In this document: piece after piece, positions 20,721-48,530 of the stretch
How positions within the stretch are numbered: the first letter of the stretch is position 1
Layout of the letters: each line of letters starts with the position of its first letter
Origin: Mugil cephalus
Taxonomy: Eukaryota > Chordata > Actinopteri > Mugiliformes > Mugilidae
Direction of reading: 5' to 3'
NCBI RefSeq assembly: GCF_022458985.1
Contig: NC_061781.1
Location: 17,949,001-18,013,000 of the forward strand
DNA: 64,000 bases
Position numbers and translations under genes: made by a program
Notes under the pieces: model-generated
Told to the model about the DNA's origin: nothing
Database searches by the model: none
What the model saw: the letters and a program-made list of their open reading frames with translations, nothing else

Positions 20721-23700
20721 ATTAGCCCCGCCCCCTACCACAGGTGCAACAGGGAGGACGTAAAAGAAGAGCAGGAAGAACACAGTGTACCATAATAAAC
20801 CATTTAATTATCATTCGCTCACAATATAATATTATCCAGCAAATATGTACATGTCTAAATTTGAGAATTAATGTGCAGAAACTTAGAAAATATCAAGTAT
20901 TTTGATTAATTCTTTGATTTATTTATTATACAGTTTGTAACAGCAATATATATATATTCATATAACCCCGTTTAGAAAAATACCTGTATGCAGTGTGTCT
21001 CATCTATTTGTTGTGGAAATGTTAGGACCTTTTACAGATGGGTCGGTGCCAAAACTATAATTAACAACTATCTAATACTTTCCATCAATACTCTCAGAAT
21101 ATGATGTCCTCAGATCTTTAATACAATTATTGGTCTATTTTGCGCAACAGTCCAAAACTCAAATATACTCACATATTCACAACTGAAACTTGTAAATCTA
21201 TTTGTGTTTGTGTTTGCAGTGACTGATTATCCCAGTTTTCAACATAAATGTTTTTTGCTAAATGACCATTAAATTGACTATCCTGGTATCATCACATTCA
21301 CAACCCATCGCTGTGAGACATCGATTACAAATTGTAATGATATTACAAATATTTCCCTGAAAGTTTGCAGGTTACGTTATTTAAATTTTACTTTTAGTAA
21401 CAGTTGAGCAGTATAGATGCTCTACTACTGTTGAATTACTAGGTTTTAGGAACACATAAAAACACATTAAATGTCTTGGTGTAGTAGTGGATGAAAATAT
21501 AATTTGGAAATCTCATATAAAACTTGTTTTTATTGTTCCTTAATATCATCATATTTAAGTTACTGTGCAGAGATTTGGTACAATACGTATATATATGTAC
21601 TCTACAACCACTTTCAGTACTACAGATAAGAGCCATAAGGATAATTCAGCACAAAGGGTGCAAAGAACACACAAACTATTTATTCATAAAATCAGAAATA
21701 TTGAAATTCACCGACCTGGTTCACTTTCAAACAGCACAAATTATGTATAAATCAAAAAAAGAACTCTTTTTTTTTTCAGGTGTCCTATATGTGGAGTGAA
21801 AATATGGAACAGACTGACAGGAAAATTAAAGCAGTGTCCAAGTTTAACAAGTTTAAGCTGCAGTACAAACGCATGGTGTTCACCAGATGTAGGGAAGAAG
21901 GAGGGTCTGAGTTTGTCTAAATTTACATATTTATGAGCATGTGGAAATAACATGTTAGGTTAAAAACTGTTCAAGTGTTCAAAAGGTCAATTATACAATC
22001 AATAGACAAAAATATTATGTAGTAGCAAAACTTTCAGGCAGTTTTAATAGCTGAGTCGCTGTAATTTAAATCATGTGACAGAGTAACAGTAAAGAAACAG
22101 AGACCTTGATTAGCAAATGTTTAGGTCTGTGCATCTCAGTGAGTTTCAGTGAAGTGAATAATCTGAATGGACACAGAGAGAAGGAGGGAAGCTCGCCTCC
22201 AGCGACCGTTTTCCTTCGTTGGTTTCTTTATATCAAACAGCCCGAGATCAAAGTTCACTCTCGGGATGAATCACGCTGAACGAGTATCGGAGCTCTTTGT
22301 GCGGGGATGTTTACGTCTCTTATCGAGGACGCCGACCCCAGCGAGCCTCACCGTGACACAAACAAAACGAGCCCTGTCTGAGCTGGACTCAAGAGCTGCT
22401 CTCAGCTCACTGAAGTGTGCTTGAAAACCTGTGAAAAATGCTGCACTTTACCATCACATCTGTTTGTGGGTCCGCTCTGCACCGCACACAGCAGCTCCTC
22501 AGGTCCTTCTTTGTCGGTGTGTGGTGAGAAAATGCGGCTCCTTTCACTTTGTAATTCAAAATGTTGTTGAATGTTTTTATTTCTTTCACTATTTAATCTA
22601 AATTTACTCTGTCGTGAAGAAACAGTCACCAAACCGCAACCAGAGAACAACAAATGTTTGCAAAAAGACCAAGGAAATGCCACAAAAAGAAGCAAAATGG
22701 CATCAAATATCAGCACAACACACAGAAATGAGTTTATATAAGCAGTGTAAAGCTGCACACATGCGTCAGGTGAATGCTAGAGGTGTGTTATTGTGTGTAG
22801 TTCTGTTGTAAGTAAAGCTCGGCGTTTATTTAGCTGTGTATGTTTGATAAGAAACGATAAAAAGTGCAGCTTTCTCCAAGGTACACACGCATTATCACAC
22901 AAACAATACAAATTCAGTATTTTATATCACAGTTAATACAACTTCACAGTAACAAATGAATTCGAGTCAACATGAAGATATCAGCTCCAGGCGAAATTAA
23001 ATATTTGAATTTGAATACAGAATTGAATATTTGTGTTATTTATTTATTACCAACACTACCTCTGCAATAACATGTAAATATATAATCCCTGTTTACATCT
23101 GATAAAAGCTTGATCTACACAAACCCTGCATTTTATAGAATGTGGGGAAAATAATCCTGCGAAACAAACATATATTTAATTTTAAGATTTCTTTACAAGA
23201 ATCATCAACTGTTCGTTGCATTTAAGTCTTTTGGATTTCAAAACAGCACAACACAACGTATCGATGTCTCTGTGCAGTCAAATGTGTAACGTGTACGACA
23301 CACACCGACCTCAGTTGATTCAAATAAACTCACCCGAAAAATCTTTCAAAAAAAAAAAAAAAATGGAAGAAACTGGAATAACAACAACAGAGGCTGAGTG
23401 TTAGTGTTAGTGACGCCATCATCTATTTTAGATAATACTTATACTTTATTTTAATCTTATTTTTTTTTATTTTCCTTTTTACGTGCGGTTTTTAAGAGTG
23501 TTTTGCTACTGTGACTAAATCAGTTTCCCTTGTGGATCATTAAAGTTTATCCAAGTCTACTTCAGAATGAGAATTCAGAATTACTTTACTGATGCCAAGG
23601 AGAAATTACTTTTCATTACAGCAAAAAAACAAAAAGGAACTTTACAATGTTGACAATAAGGACATCCAAACTGTCTAAAAGTTAAGAGAAATGTGAACAT

Positions 23701-24160
23701 AATTAAATTAATTAATTATTCATTAAACATTTGTAGTAAGAAACTGTTAAGTTTTTTTTTGTTTTGTTTTGTTTAAGATTAATAAATAAGTAAAGGAATA
23801 TAAAATAGTTTGATCTCAATGATATGTTGGTGTAACCAGGTTCTTGGTTCTGTCCTGTTAAATTACTTTTAACTGGGATGTTTGTTATGACCAAAGCTGC
23901 TGTTTGGACGGCTTGAAAATTCTTAATCAGTCACAGTTCCACTGACTAAAAAAAATGTTTAAAACTTTATACCTGTTCACTTTACTGAACTTTATTCCTG
24001 AAGATATTCAATAGAAAATAATTTAAAGTCGTTCTGGAAAATGATGATGGTGATTTTTCACTATTCTCTGATATTTTATGAAATTTATATTATCAGTCAA
24101 GAACGAAAGTGTGGCTTTAAGTTCCTGCTGCGTGTTGCCGTGGCGACGCACAAGAGATCA
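20721..24160. other. Intergenic interval between ildr1 and the ildr2-type gene
   Basis: Mostly AT-rich with no supported gene except a LINE remnant (21440-21960). A patch of higher GC at about 22150-22440 has an open frame on the plus strand but no domain, splice context or homology that I recognise. Minus-strand AATAAA signals for the next gene lie near 24168-24190. Confidence 0.6.
21440..21960 (+). pseudogene. Degenerate LINE fragment, C-terminal end of reverse transcriptase
   Basis: The plus strand encodes LGVVVDENIIWKSHI and then, after frame breaks, RAIRIIQHKGCKEHTNYLF and LKFTDLVHFQTAQIMYK. These are the signatures that close the reverse transcriptase of many fish LINEs. Stops and frameshifts interrupt it, so it is a dead fragment. 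Subfamily cannot be set by eye. Confidence 0.75.
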
Positions 24161-24167
24161 GAGACTT

Positions 24168-24683
24168 TTTTATTCAAAATTGACTTTATTCAAAATGTAA
24201 TTAAGCAGTGCAATTACAATCTGCAGAACAAATTCAAGGTGCAGTATTTACATACAGTCACGTACAAATTAACACCTGAAAAATGCAAATATAAAGTGAA
24301 CCTGAGTTGCAGAATAATGTGGGAGACGTATGAAGTCTGGAGGCTGCTTTGTGTTAAACAAGTCTATCATGAAAAAGGCAAAATAATAATAACAATAATG
24401 ACAATAATAATGATAAAAAAAAAATGTATTGGCACCAGTGTAGGTCCAGTCACTCAACTCATCAAATTCAACAAACCGCCTCCATGCATATAATCTGAAG
24501 AATGTATAAAAACACACATATGCAGCAATTTATGCAGGAGTCAAGTCCATAAATCGAGTGCATACGACTGCTCATGCTGCTGTGGCCCAGGATGGATGAG
24601 TTAGCGTCTCCTGCGCTGCTGCAGGATGGTTAAAAATGAAGGGACTGGCAGTGGCGTGCGGCTGGAGGCTGGGAAAAACCTCG
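24168..24683 (-). other. ildr2: Likely 3' UTR of the ildr2-type gene with paired poly(A) signals
   Basis: After the TGA at 24684-24686 the minus strand runs to two AATAAA hexamers (TTTATT on plus at 24168-24173 and 24185-24190). The segment 24240-24480 has diverged copies inside the gene's own intron (26720-27200). Confidence 0.55.
24240..24480. repeat. Local repeat, copy 1 (in 3' UTR)
   Basis: Shares CAATTAACACC-flanked text, GTTGCAGAATAATG, TGAAGTCTGGAGGCTGC and GGTCCAGTCACTCAACTC with copies in the upstream intron at about 26730-26880 and 26935-27200. Confidence 0.7.
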
Positions 24684-41007
<16,324 letters not shown>

Positions 41008-41653
41008 TATGTTGTCCGTTTTCTATGGTAAAGTGCACTTTATCCGCATGTTAGTCATGTCCGCTAAGAAACTGCAGCCGCTGCAAACCCGGGACTCTGA
41101 CTGCGTCTAACGGGACTGTACCATTTCACGGAGAGGTGAACCTCAGAGCTGCACAACAGCGCCCTGATACCGTATAAAGGATGCACAACTCCTCCCTGAG
41201 CCTTCGCCGAGTGTCCAATCCAAGTTGTATGTAGGTGCATATTATGCTGCAGGATGGATTTATGTGTGTGTAATGCAGGAAAACTGTTATGAAAACGGGA
41301 AAAGAAGGAGGGGAGAGAGGTTGGAGTTTCTTTGCACACAAACGACCTGAATTCTTTAGAAACTTCGATTTTATTTTGCCAAATATAGAACTGCACTTCT
41401 TACATTCAATGAATGACGTTTAGTAGAATACTGAAAAAATGAAAAAACAAAACAAAACAAAAAAAACTAAAAAAAACCCCAGAAAATACGGTGAAAAATT
41501 AATTCAGAATAAAGTCTCACTTAACATACATTTTTTAATCTGTTGATTAATTTCTTGACTAAGCGTTTGGTCTTCTGAAAAAAATAAAGATCAGACACTT
41601 CTTTTGGCATATTCTCACAACAAAGAGAGACAAACAATGCTTTGAAACAATAA

Positions 41654-41786
41654 TCAAATCCCTGACTGCAAAGTGCAAAGTGTGTTTAGGTTGACCTGCT
41701 TTTTCTCAGGAATCGACTCGTCATCCTGGTACTCCTTTCCAGCTTCAGGACCGTATTTGTTATAATCCTCCATTTCTTCAGAGGGG
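41654..41786 (-). pseudogene. gpa33 copy A tail-exon remnant
   Basis: Equivalent of the last exon of copy B, with its acceptor CTCTCAG intact. It reads on in frame as PSEEMEDYNKYGPEAGKEYQ for about 34 codons and then runs through the deletion join into an unrelated 11-residue end and TGA. Because the donor of the preceding exon is destroyed in copy A, the exon is probably not used. It carries 9 extra in-frame bases relative to copy B. Confidence 0.7.
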
Positions 41787-41896
41787 CTGAGAGACAACAT
41801 GTATCGTTGGTTGGGTGACTCATATATTACCAATCAATACACCAATAAACGTTGATGACGGTTCACAGAGACACAAGTTTCTAAGACACATAGAAC

Positions 41897-44384
41897 TTAT
41901 TTTTTGGGATGTTTGGCCTTTCTGCGGTAACAACAGAAGATCACAATTCCCAGAAGGACAACTGCTGCAACTACCACAATAACTATAATTGTAGTGGATG
42001 AGATGTTCATCATGCTGCCTGCGTAAAAAAAAAAAAAAGAGGAAAAATAACATTTTTAATATGCAAAATATATTTTGGGGCAGATAAATTACAATCAGAG
42101 ATAAGTCAGAAATGTTTAATCACTTGGTTAACATTAAAGATCTTTGGTTAAAAATATGACAGAACTAGAATTTTGTCTTTTTGTGGATGACACTACAGTC
42201 TTATTCTTACATTTCCGTTGTGATAATGAGTGGGAAGTGTGGTTCAGATAAAGCAAACATTTGCTGAGAAACATTCAGATGACTGGAGAGCTCATCTTTA
42301 AAGCTAGGTTGCTGATGGTTGCCCACTAGGGGGCAAACTCAGCATTGACCTACTAAGACGCTGTTATGGCAAAAGGCTGCTGAGCGGGGCTGTAAATTAA
42401 TAAACTCACCTGGGGTCACAGCTAGGGTATAACTGTAACTGGCAGAACCGATTCGATTTGTTGCTGTACAAATGTAGTACCCAGATGTCTCTCTTGAGAT
42501 GTGGAAGAGAGACAGCTCTCCGCCCTCTGCAACACAAACACACAAAGTTTAGTCTAAACAGAGCTGAGATTATGGTTTGTTATATTAACGCTGAATAACA
42601 CTAACTCTCCAACAACCTGACAAATATGTGTGAATCAAAGCAACACATGGGAAATACATACTGATAATTGTTTTGGGTGGAAAGGGTCTGGAAATGTTTT
42701 CCACGCTGTAGCTCTTCCATTCATAGACGGGGTCTGGAGATCCCTCCTCAGACCGGCATGTAAGTGTGATGTTGTGAAAGTACTCTGGACTTCCCTGAAG
42801 CGTACAGTTCGGTGTAGAGGGAGGAACTGGACGATGGAAAATAAAAATTCACTTTATTGTAAGGGAACTGCAACAAAGTACAATATTGATTTTTACATCG
42901 TTGTGGAGAAAACATACAGTACGATCATGAAGGACCCATTAATCGTGTCTGATAATGCTCACCCAGGACCAAAAGGGAAGTGGTTGCAGATAGCGTTCCC
43001 TGGTCATCATTGGGTATCAAGACACCGCACTGGTAATGGCGGCTGTCCCCAATGGTCACCTTTTTTAAAGTCAGCGTGCTCACTTTCCTGTTAATGTCAA
43101 CCTCCAGTTGTGCTCTACCTTCGTATCCAGGTCCATAGTCGGGCTCGTTGTTCAAGAAATAGGTGGCCAGTGTTCTCTAGGCACATAAACACAAATGCAT
43201 CTGCTCAGTATAATGTAGCTTCAGTATGCAAGTATAATCTGACATTACACGTATAGGATAGAAGGTGTTTCACATTGTACATTACAGTTGACTATAGATT
43301 AGGTGGTTATATCTAAATTAAATATATACATATTTTTTTTACAGCACTTCCGTGTCGTACATTTCAGTTACATTTCCAGCCTCGTCTCGTTGCCACTGCA
43401 GCATTTTCTCCTATATTAATTATTCAACATTCACACTGCTTTGTGACTATTTAGCAACTTGCGAAATTATATAATACATATTAAGTTTGTAACCTATCAA
43501 ATTAAAACTACAGATTAAATTTCTTCAAGCTACAGTTCTGACTCATTCACCTACTCATCAAGTACTGTACAAAGGTCATTACTACGATACTGTTATACGT
43601 CACACTGAAAGCAAAAGAACCTATTTCTTTTATTACATAAAAACTTCAACATTATCTGTTTGATTGAGAGTATTATTAGGGAAGAGTTAGGCAATAAATA
43701 CATGGATATGAAGTGGACATGTTACACATTCCTTTCACAATAAATTTCAATAACTGTATATAATTTTTTCTCACAGGCTGAGCTGAATATCTCCCCGAAG
43801 TATAGATCTTTATGTATAAAATCAGTGGAGTTCCACGTGCATTTTGTGAGCAATACATAAAATTTAATGTCTCACCAGCGGTTCACCAAGAACGTCGGGG
43901 TAAGCTTCCCATGTGAGAACAAAAGATTTTGAGATGGGTTGGGCTGGTTCAAAGTTACAAGTCATCGTAATATCGCCTCCCCTTGCTACCTCATATTCCT
44001 GCTTTGGGATGGACACCTTGATACTCAAGCAGCAGGGAATCACTGGAATAAAAAGAAATAGACAGTAACAAAATGACAGCAGTCTACTATAATCATCACC
44101 TGCTTGTTTAATGAGACATTTTGTTTGATGTCACCAACATTTTGTTATTTTTTATTTTATTTTTTTTGCAGGTAATGTAAGAGCTACTTCCCTTAAGTGA
44201 AATATAATTCCACTTCAATCCCATGGTTCAGATTCAAGAAGTTGGGTTAATGAATAACAATTATACCACAGAGGTAAAGGTGTGGCAAAGGTTTTTTTAG
44301 AAGAGAGAAAGAAAACAAGCGATGAATCTCACCTGTGAGTATCAGAAACAGCTTTCGCCATCCAAGTAGTGCCTCTGTTGTCAT
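41897..44384 (-). CDS. gpa33: Cell-surface A33 antigen-like protein, copy A (short-tailed)
   Basis: Exons in transcript order: 44384-44333, 44042-43876, 43176-42963, 42826-42662, 42526-42410, 42018-41897; 278 codons plus TAA. It has a signal peptide, a V-type Ig domain (about 22-144) with DITMTCNF and DSRHYQCGV, and a C2-type domain opening VPPSTPNCTLQGSPEYFHN with LTCRSEEGSPDPVYEWKSY. ISRETSGYYICTATNRIG closes it, and a transmembrane helix leads to FCCYRRK. The VPPS, EGSPDPVYEWK and TSGYYICT blocks match GPA33. The protein stops at HPKK because the donor that in copy B reads GTAAGT is ATAAGT here, so the frame enters TAA. About 1 kb of the former tail exon is also deleted. It is either a tail-less surface protein or an early pseudogene; the ectodomain is fully open. 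It has NCT and NIS glycosylation sequons that copy B lacks. Confidence 0.87.
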
Positions 44385-44719
44385 TTCAAAAAGAGGATAA
44401 AAGCCTCCAGCCTTTAGTAAAACCTGAAACCGATGCTCTGAGTCTGAGAGTCGGAGCCCGCCTAAGTTACAGAGACGTTGACTCCTTCAGGATATAACTT
44501 AACAGCTATCGGTCACATGTCACCTGACGTCCAATCATTCATCTGTTCTATTTCCCTCTATATAGATAGATAGAGATTTAAAAAAAAAAAATTTTTTACT
44601 GCTAGTAAAGTTCACTTGCAGTTCATGTTGCAGAGGGAAAAACAGAGAAACTGAAAGAGACAAAATTTTGTAACTGGAAGTTTTCTGGTTTGTGGTCAGA
44701 GTTGCATTTGTGCAAGGCT

Positions 44720-44804
<85 letters not shown>

Positions 44805-45190
44805 TGATTATTCTGTGTTTACTTTGACATGACCTGATTAAACAAGCCACTTGGGTTTGTAAAACACCAGCTGTAAGGAGGTTTTTACGGCTGCTTTTTA
44901 AGTGTATTTATGTATTTGTCTTGTGGAGCATCTGCTACTGGACTCTTATCTGCTGCATTCGTATTTGAAAGGCATAGGATTTGCTCTTTCAGTTTGTAAG
45001 ATAATAAAGTAGCAGGAATTTGCAGCAAAGGGGCCAAACCCCTCCTAACCAACTTTACACATTTAAACAGCACAGTTCGAATCAGGGAAGACGATATTAT
45101 CTTGGCATGTGCTCTGCCCATGTAATAAGCAGGAAGTGGCTCGGACATAAGGAACATAACTCTACATTAGAGAAGTGAAATTATCTTTCT
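44385..45190. other. Upstream region of gpa33 copy A with (TAGA)n array
   Basis: Holds the putative gpa33-A promoter, a long TAGA array at 44719-44804, and a segment (about 44836-45190) repeated at 54098-54460. No exon is seen. Confidence 0.6.
44719..44804. repeat. (TAGA)n microsatellite
   Basis: About twenty-one TAGA units; a longer array stands in the matching part of unit B. Confidence 0.95.
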
Positions 45191-45219
45191 CTGCAGCTCC
45201 CCGATTCGCAGGTCTGCTT
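45191..45219 (-). pseudogene. Truncated copy of angulin exon 3 at the duplication junction
   Basis: Only the first 29 bases of the exon remain (encoding ADLRIGELQ in the parent), with the acceptor CTGTGCAG still in front. The sequence then passes directly into the end of unit A. No usable donor follows at once. Confidence 0.85.
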
Positions 45220-45749
45220 CTGCACAGAGACGACAAGCAAGGTTAGATTTACATGTGGATGTCATTGACACTGAAATAATGTGTCATTTATACAGCTCTC
45301 AGGTGGTGCACAACATATGTTTTTGTGTTTTCTGCAACGTCTGTTCATGCATATTGTCCCTGTATTCAAACTTAGACATGCTCAAAACTGGGTTGTGTGT
45401 TTTACCTTATGAACACATAATATATCTGCAATTTGTCTAACTGAGAACGTATGTGGTAATTACAGTCCTGTTTACCCTATTGTGAACATAACATTTATGT
45501 TGTCTGCAAATGTGTGTGTTTTCTGCTTCCTACTTCAGTGCATTTATATGCGCCTGGTTACACATAGAGAAGAGCAGCAATTCTTTGTGTATAAACAATG
45601 AATCAAATATCAAGTGATGTTCAAAGGAAGATTGATTACTAGACTTATTGTTTCAGACTTATTCTAAAGTGCGAGGCAAAAACGAAACATATTCGTATGT
45701 AGGCTAGAAGAAATTTTCAAACGTAAAGTAAGCCGTTATTGAGTATGTT

Positions 45750-46300
45750 TATATGAAAAAAAAATAAAAAAATTATTGGCTATATCTGACTTTAACTGGA
45801 CAGTCCGACTAAAATTGGAGTTCTCCTTATCCGATTAGGACACCCAGATAATGCAACTGGAAATCGACTTTCTCCGGCATGTATATCCACTATATCCATA
45901 ACCGCTGCGCGGGCGTATGACCCCGGAACAAAAACATCCAAGAAAGTCGGTGGCAGAAGAAGAAGATGGTAAGTAGAGCTGGTAGAAGAACTGTCTGAGG
46001 AATAGTGCAAATCGTGCTATAAAAATAGTGCTATCTGCACCGTAAGTAGCTCATCACGCACATTACACATGAGATTAAAAAAGCTGAAGTATTATCCATC
46101 TGCTTGTTGTTTGAAATACCAGTGTTCATGCGGTAGGTACCAGATCTGCTTGCCCCAAACATCCGGCGCTTCCAGATGACGTCACTATATGTTCGCCCTG
46201 CATGTTCGGCTTCATTTGGTTGCGAGATCGGTTCGTGGTTAATTTTGCACAAAACACAAAAACTACGATGACAGCACATTATTCATAAAAATTAATAACA
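45750..46300. mobile_element. Left arm of the foldback element, copy in unit B
   Basis: Corresponds to the left half of the element at 35835-37045. The right arm is gone with the 3.5-kb deletion, so this copy can no longer fold back on itself. Confidence 0.65.
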
Positions 46301-47375
46301 TGTCAAAATAGTTCGAGTTCAATTCATTTATTTGTATAGTAATAAGTTTTATCCTGAAGAAGATCAGACAAAAATGCCAGGACAAAACAAAACCGATAAG
46401 TTGCTCATTCAGCCTCATTTCAAGATTAGACTTCCCTTCACAACAGCGTCTGCTCACAAAAGTATTCCAGGTCAAAGTCTTGCTGCTGCTGCCGCTGGAC
46501 GCTGCACGCTTCCTGAACCTGATCAGACTTTACTTCTCCAGAGCTGTCACATTTCCTGCCATGACTTTGGGGCACATTCCTTCACATTGACTCATTAGTC
46601 CAACAAAGATAGGCCTGGATACACAGCAATCTCTATGTATGATAAAGTATTTCACAAAACTTTAAGAAAGTTTGCAAGAAGTGGAGTGAAAATGTTGGCA
46701 AAAATACTCAGCCCCCTTGAGACCTCACATGCTACTTTTAGTTTCAAATATACAAACTCAAGTATACATATCTGCACAATCGGATTAATCAGACAGATGT
46801 GTGACATATATAATTGACAGTTTTGACTATCACATGTCACTAAGGAGTAAAAATTCCTATGTGATGTATTTAAATCACTTGTTTTATTGGACTAATACAG
46901 TTTACTACTATAAATAACACATATACTTATAAGTTCCTTACATTTGAAAGGGTGAAAAACAGATTAAGTTTGGCACTTGTGCTTGAAAAATGTCTCAAAT
47001 ATATCACCCACGGCAAGTAAAGCACTGCAACACTAAATGGTGCACCCTAAAGTTATGTTGTGCTTTAATAATGAAGTTTAATATCCAGACATGTAAGAAC
47101 AAAACCATGATCAACACTATTTCCACCGAGTAACACAATACCAGACACTATAAATCCCACACGGATTAATCGGACTATCCCATAAACTCCTTCTGTGTTA
47201 TTAGTTCGGTGAAACAAAATAACCCTCGGTTGCAATGAGTGAATCCATTACTCCCTCCCAAAAATAAAATATGAAACAAAAAGTAGCGCAGGATCTCAGC
47301 CTGGAGGTGCGTAAGGAACGTCGGAACAACCTGTTGCGCTTTTAAATCGTTTAAAATTAAGGGGATAAAACTCAC

Positions 47376-47415
47376 CTGATGCTCCCAGCAAAATAGCCAG
47401 GCGGTAAAAGTTCAT
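47376..47415 (-). pseudogene. Orphan copy of angulin first coding exon and its promoter
   Basis: A 40-bp exon identical to the functional one at 40968-41007: ATG, 13 codons (MNFYRLAILLGAS) and a CAG/GTGAGT donor. Flanking sequence on both sides is also near identical, so promoter elements were probably copied. The next angulin exon is deleted from unit B. The nearest phase-1 acceptors downstream are those of gpa33 copy A and then the angulin exon at 37649. Confidence 0.8.
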
Positions 47416-48530
47416 TATGTTGTCCGTTTTCTATGGTAAAGTGCACTTTATCCGCATGTTAGTCATGTCCGCTAAGAAACTGCAGCCGCTGCAAACCCGG
47501 GACTCTGACTGCGTCTAACGGGACTGTACCACTTCACGGAGAGGTGAACCTCAGGGGCTGCACAACAGCGCCCTGATACCGTATAAAGGATGCACAACTC
47601 CTCCCTGAGCCTTCGCCGAGTGTCCAATCCAAGTTGTATGTAGGTGCATATTATGCTGCAGGATGGATTTATATTTGTGTAATGCAGGAAAACTGTTATA
47701 AAAACGGGAAAAGAAGGAGGGGAGAGAGGTTGGAGTTTCTTTGCACACAAACGACCTGAATTCTTTAGAAACTTCGATTTTATTTTGCCAAATATAGAAC
47801 TGCACTTCTTACATTCAATGAATGACGTTTAGTAGAATACTGAAAAAATGAAAAAACAAAAACAGAAAACACGGTGAACAATTAATTCAGAATAAAGTCT
47901 CACTTAACATACATTTTTTTAATCTGTTGATTAATTTCTTGACTAAGCGTTTGGTCTTCTGAAAAAAATAAAGATCAGACACTTCTTTTGGCATATTCTC
48001 ACAACAAAGAGAGACAAACAATGCTTTGAAACAATAATCAAATCCCTGACTGCAAAGTGCAAAGTGTGTTTAGGTGATTTTAAGTGATTGTAGGTTTTTA
48101 TTGCCCAACTCATGACATTTATTTAAATTTAAAATGTCATAATGCTAAAGTTGTCCTGAAGAAAGTTGTTCAAGAGAGAATTTACTTCCTCTCTATTAGA
48201 AGGTGTCAATGATGAGACTATCATAGGCGGTTTAAACTTCTGCGCCGCCCGTAGTTTAGCCTACGCAGAGCCTAGCGCGTAGCTGATGTGCACCTCCCCA
48301 GAAGCGTAAAAACATGTACGAAATTTTGCGAAAGTTTCAGTTACCATTGTTGAAACTGAAGCAGAAAGTAAAAACACATATTGACCCAACTGGCAAAAAA
48401 CAAAAAAAAGGACACAGCAGCGACTAGCATTTGGGTCGTTTTTACAGAGTGAGCCAAACTGATGAGGCACAAGCATAAATGTCTCCGACACCTGTGTAGG
48501 TCCCCGAAGTACTTTAAAGGCACCTTAAGA

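Noticed and set aside
24601-24625. Alternative last angulin exon encoding QRRRR after CATCCTGCAG
   Set aside because: The acceptor is acceptable, but the peptide matches no angulin ending, unlike the exon at 24684-24719.
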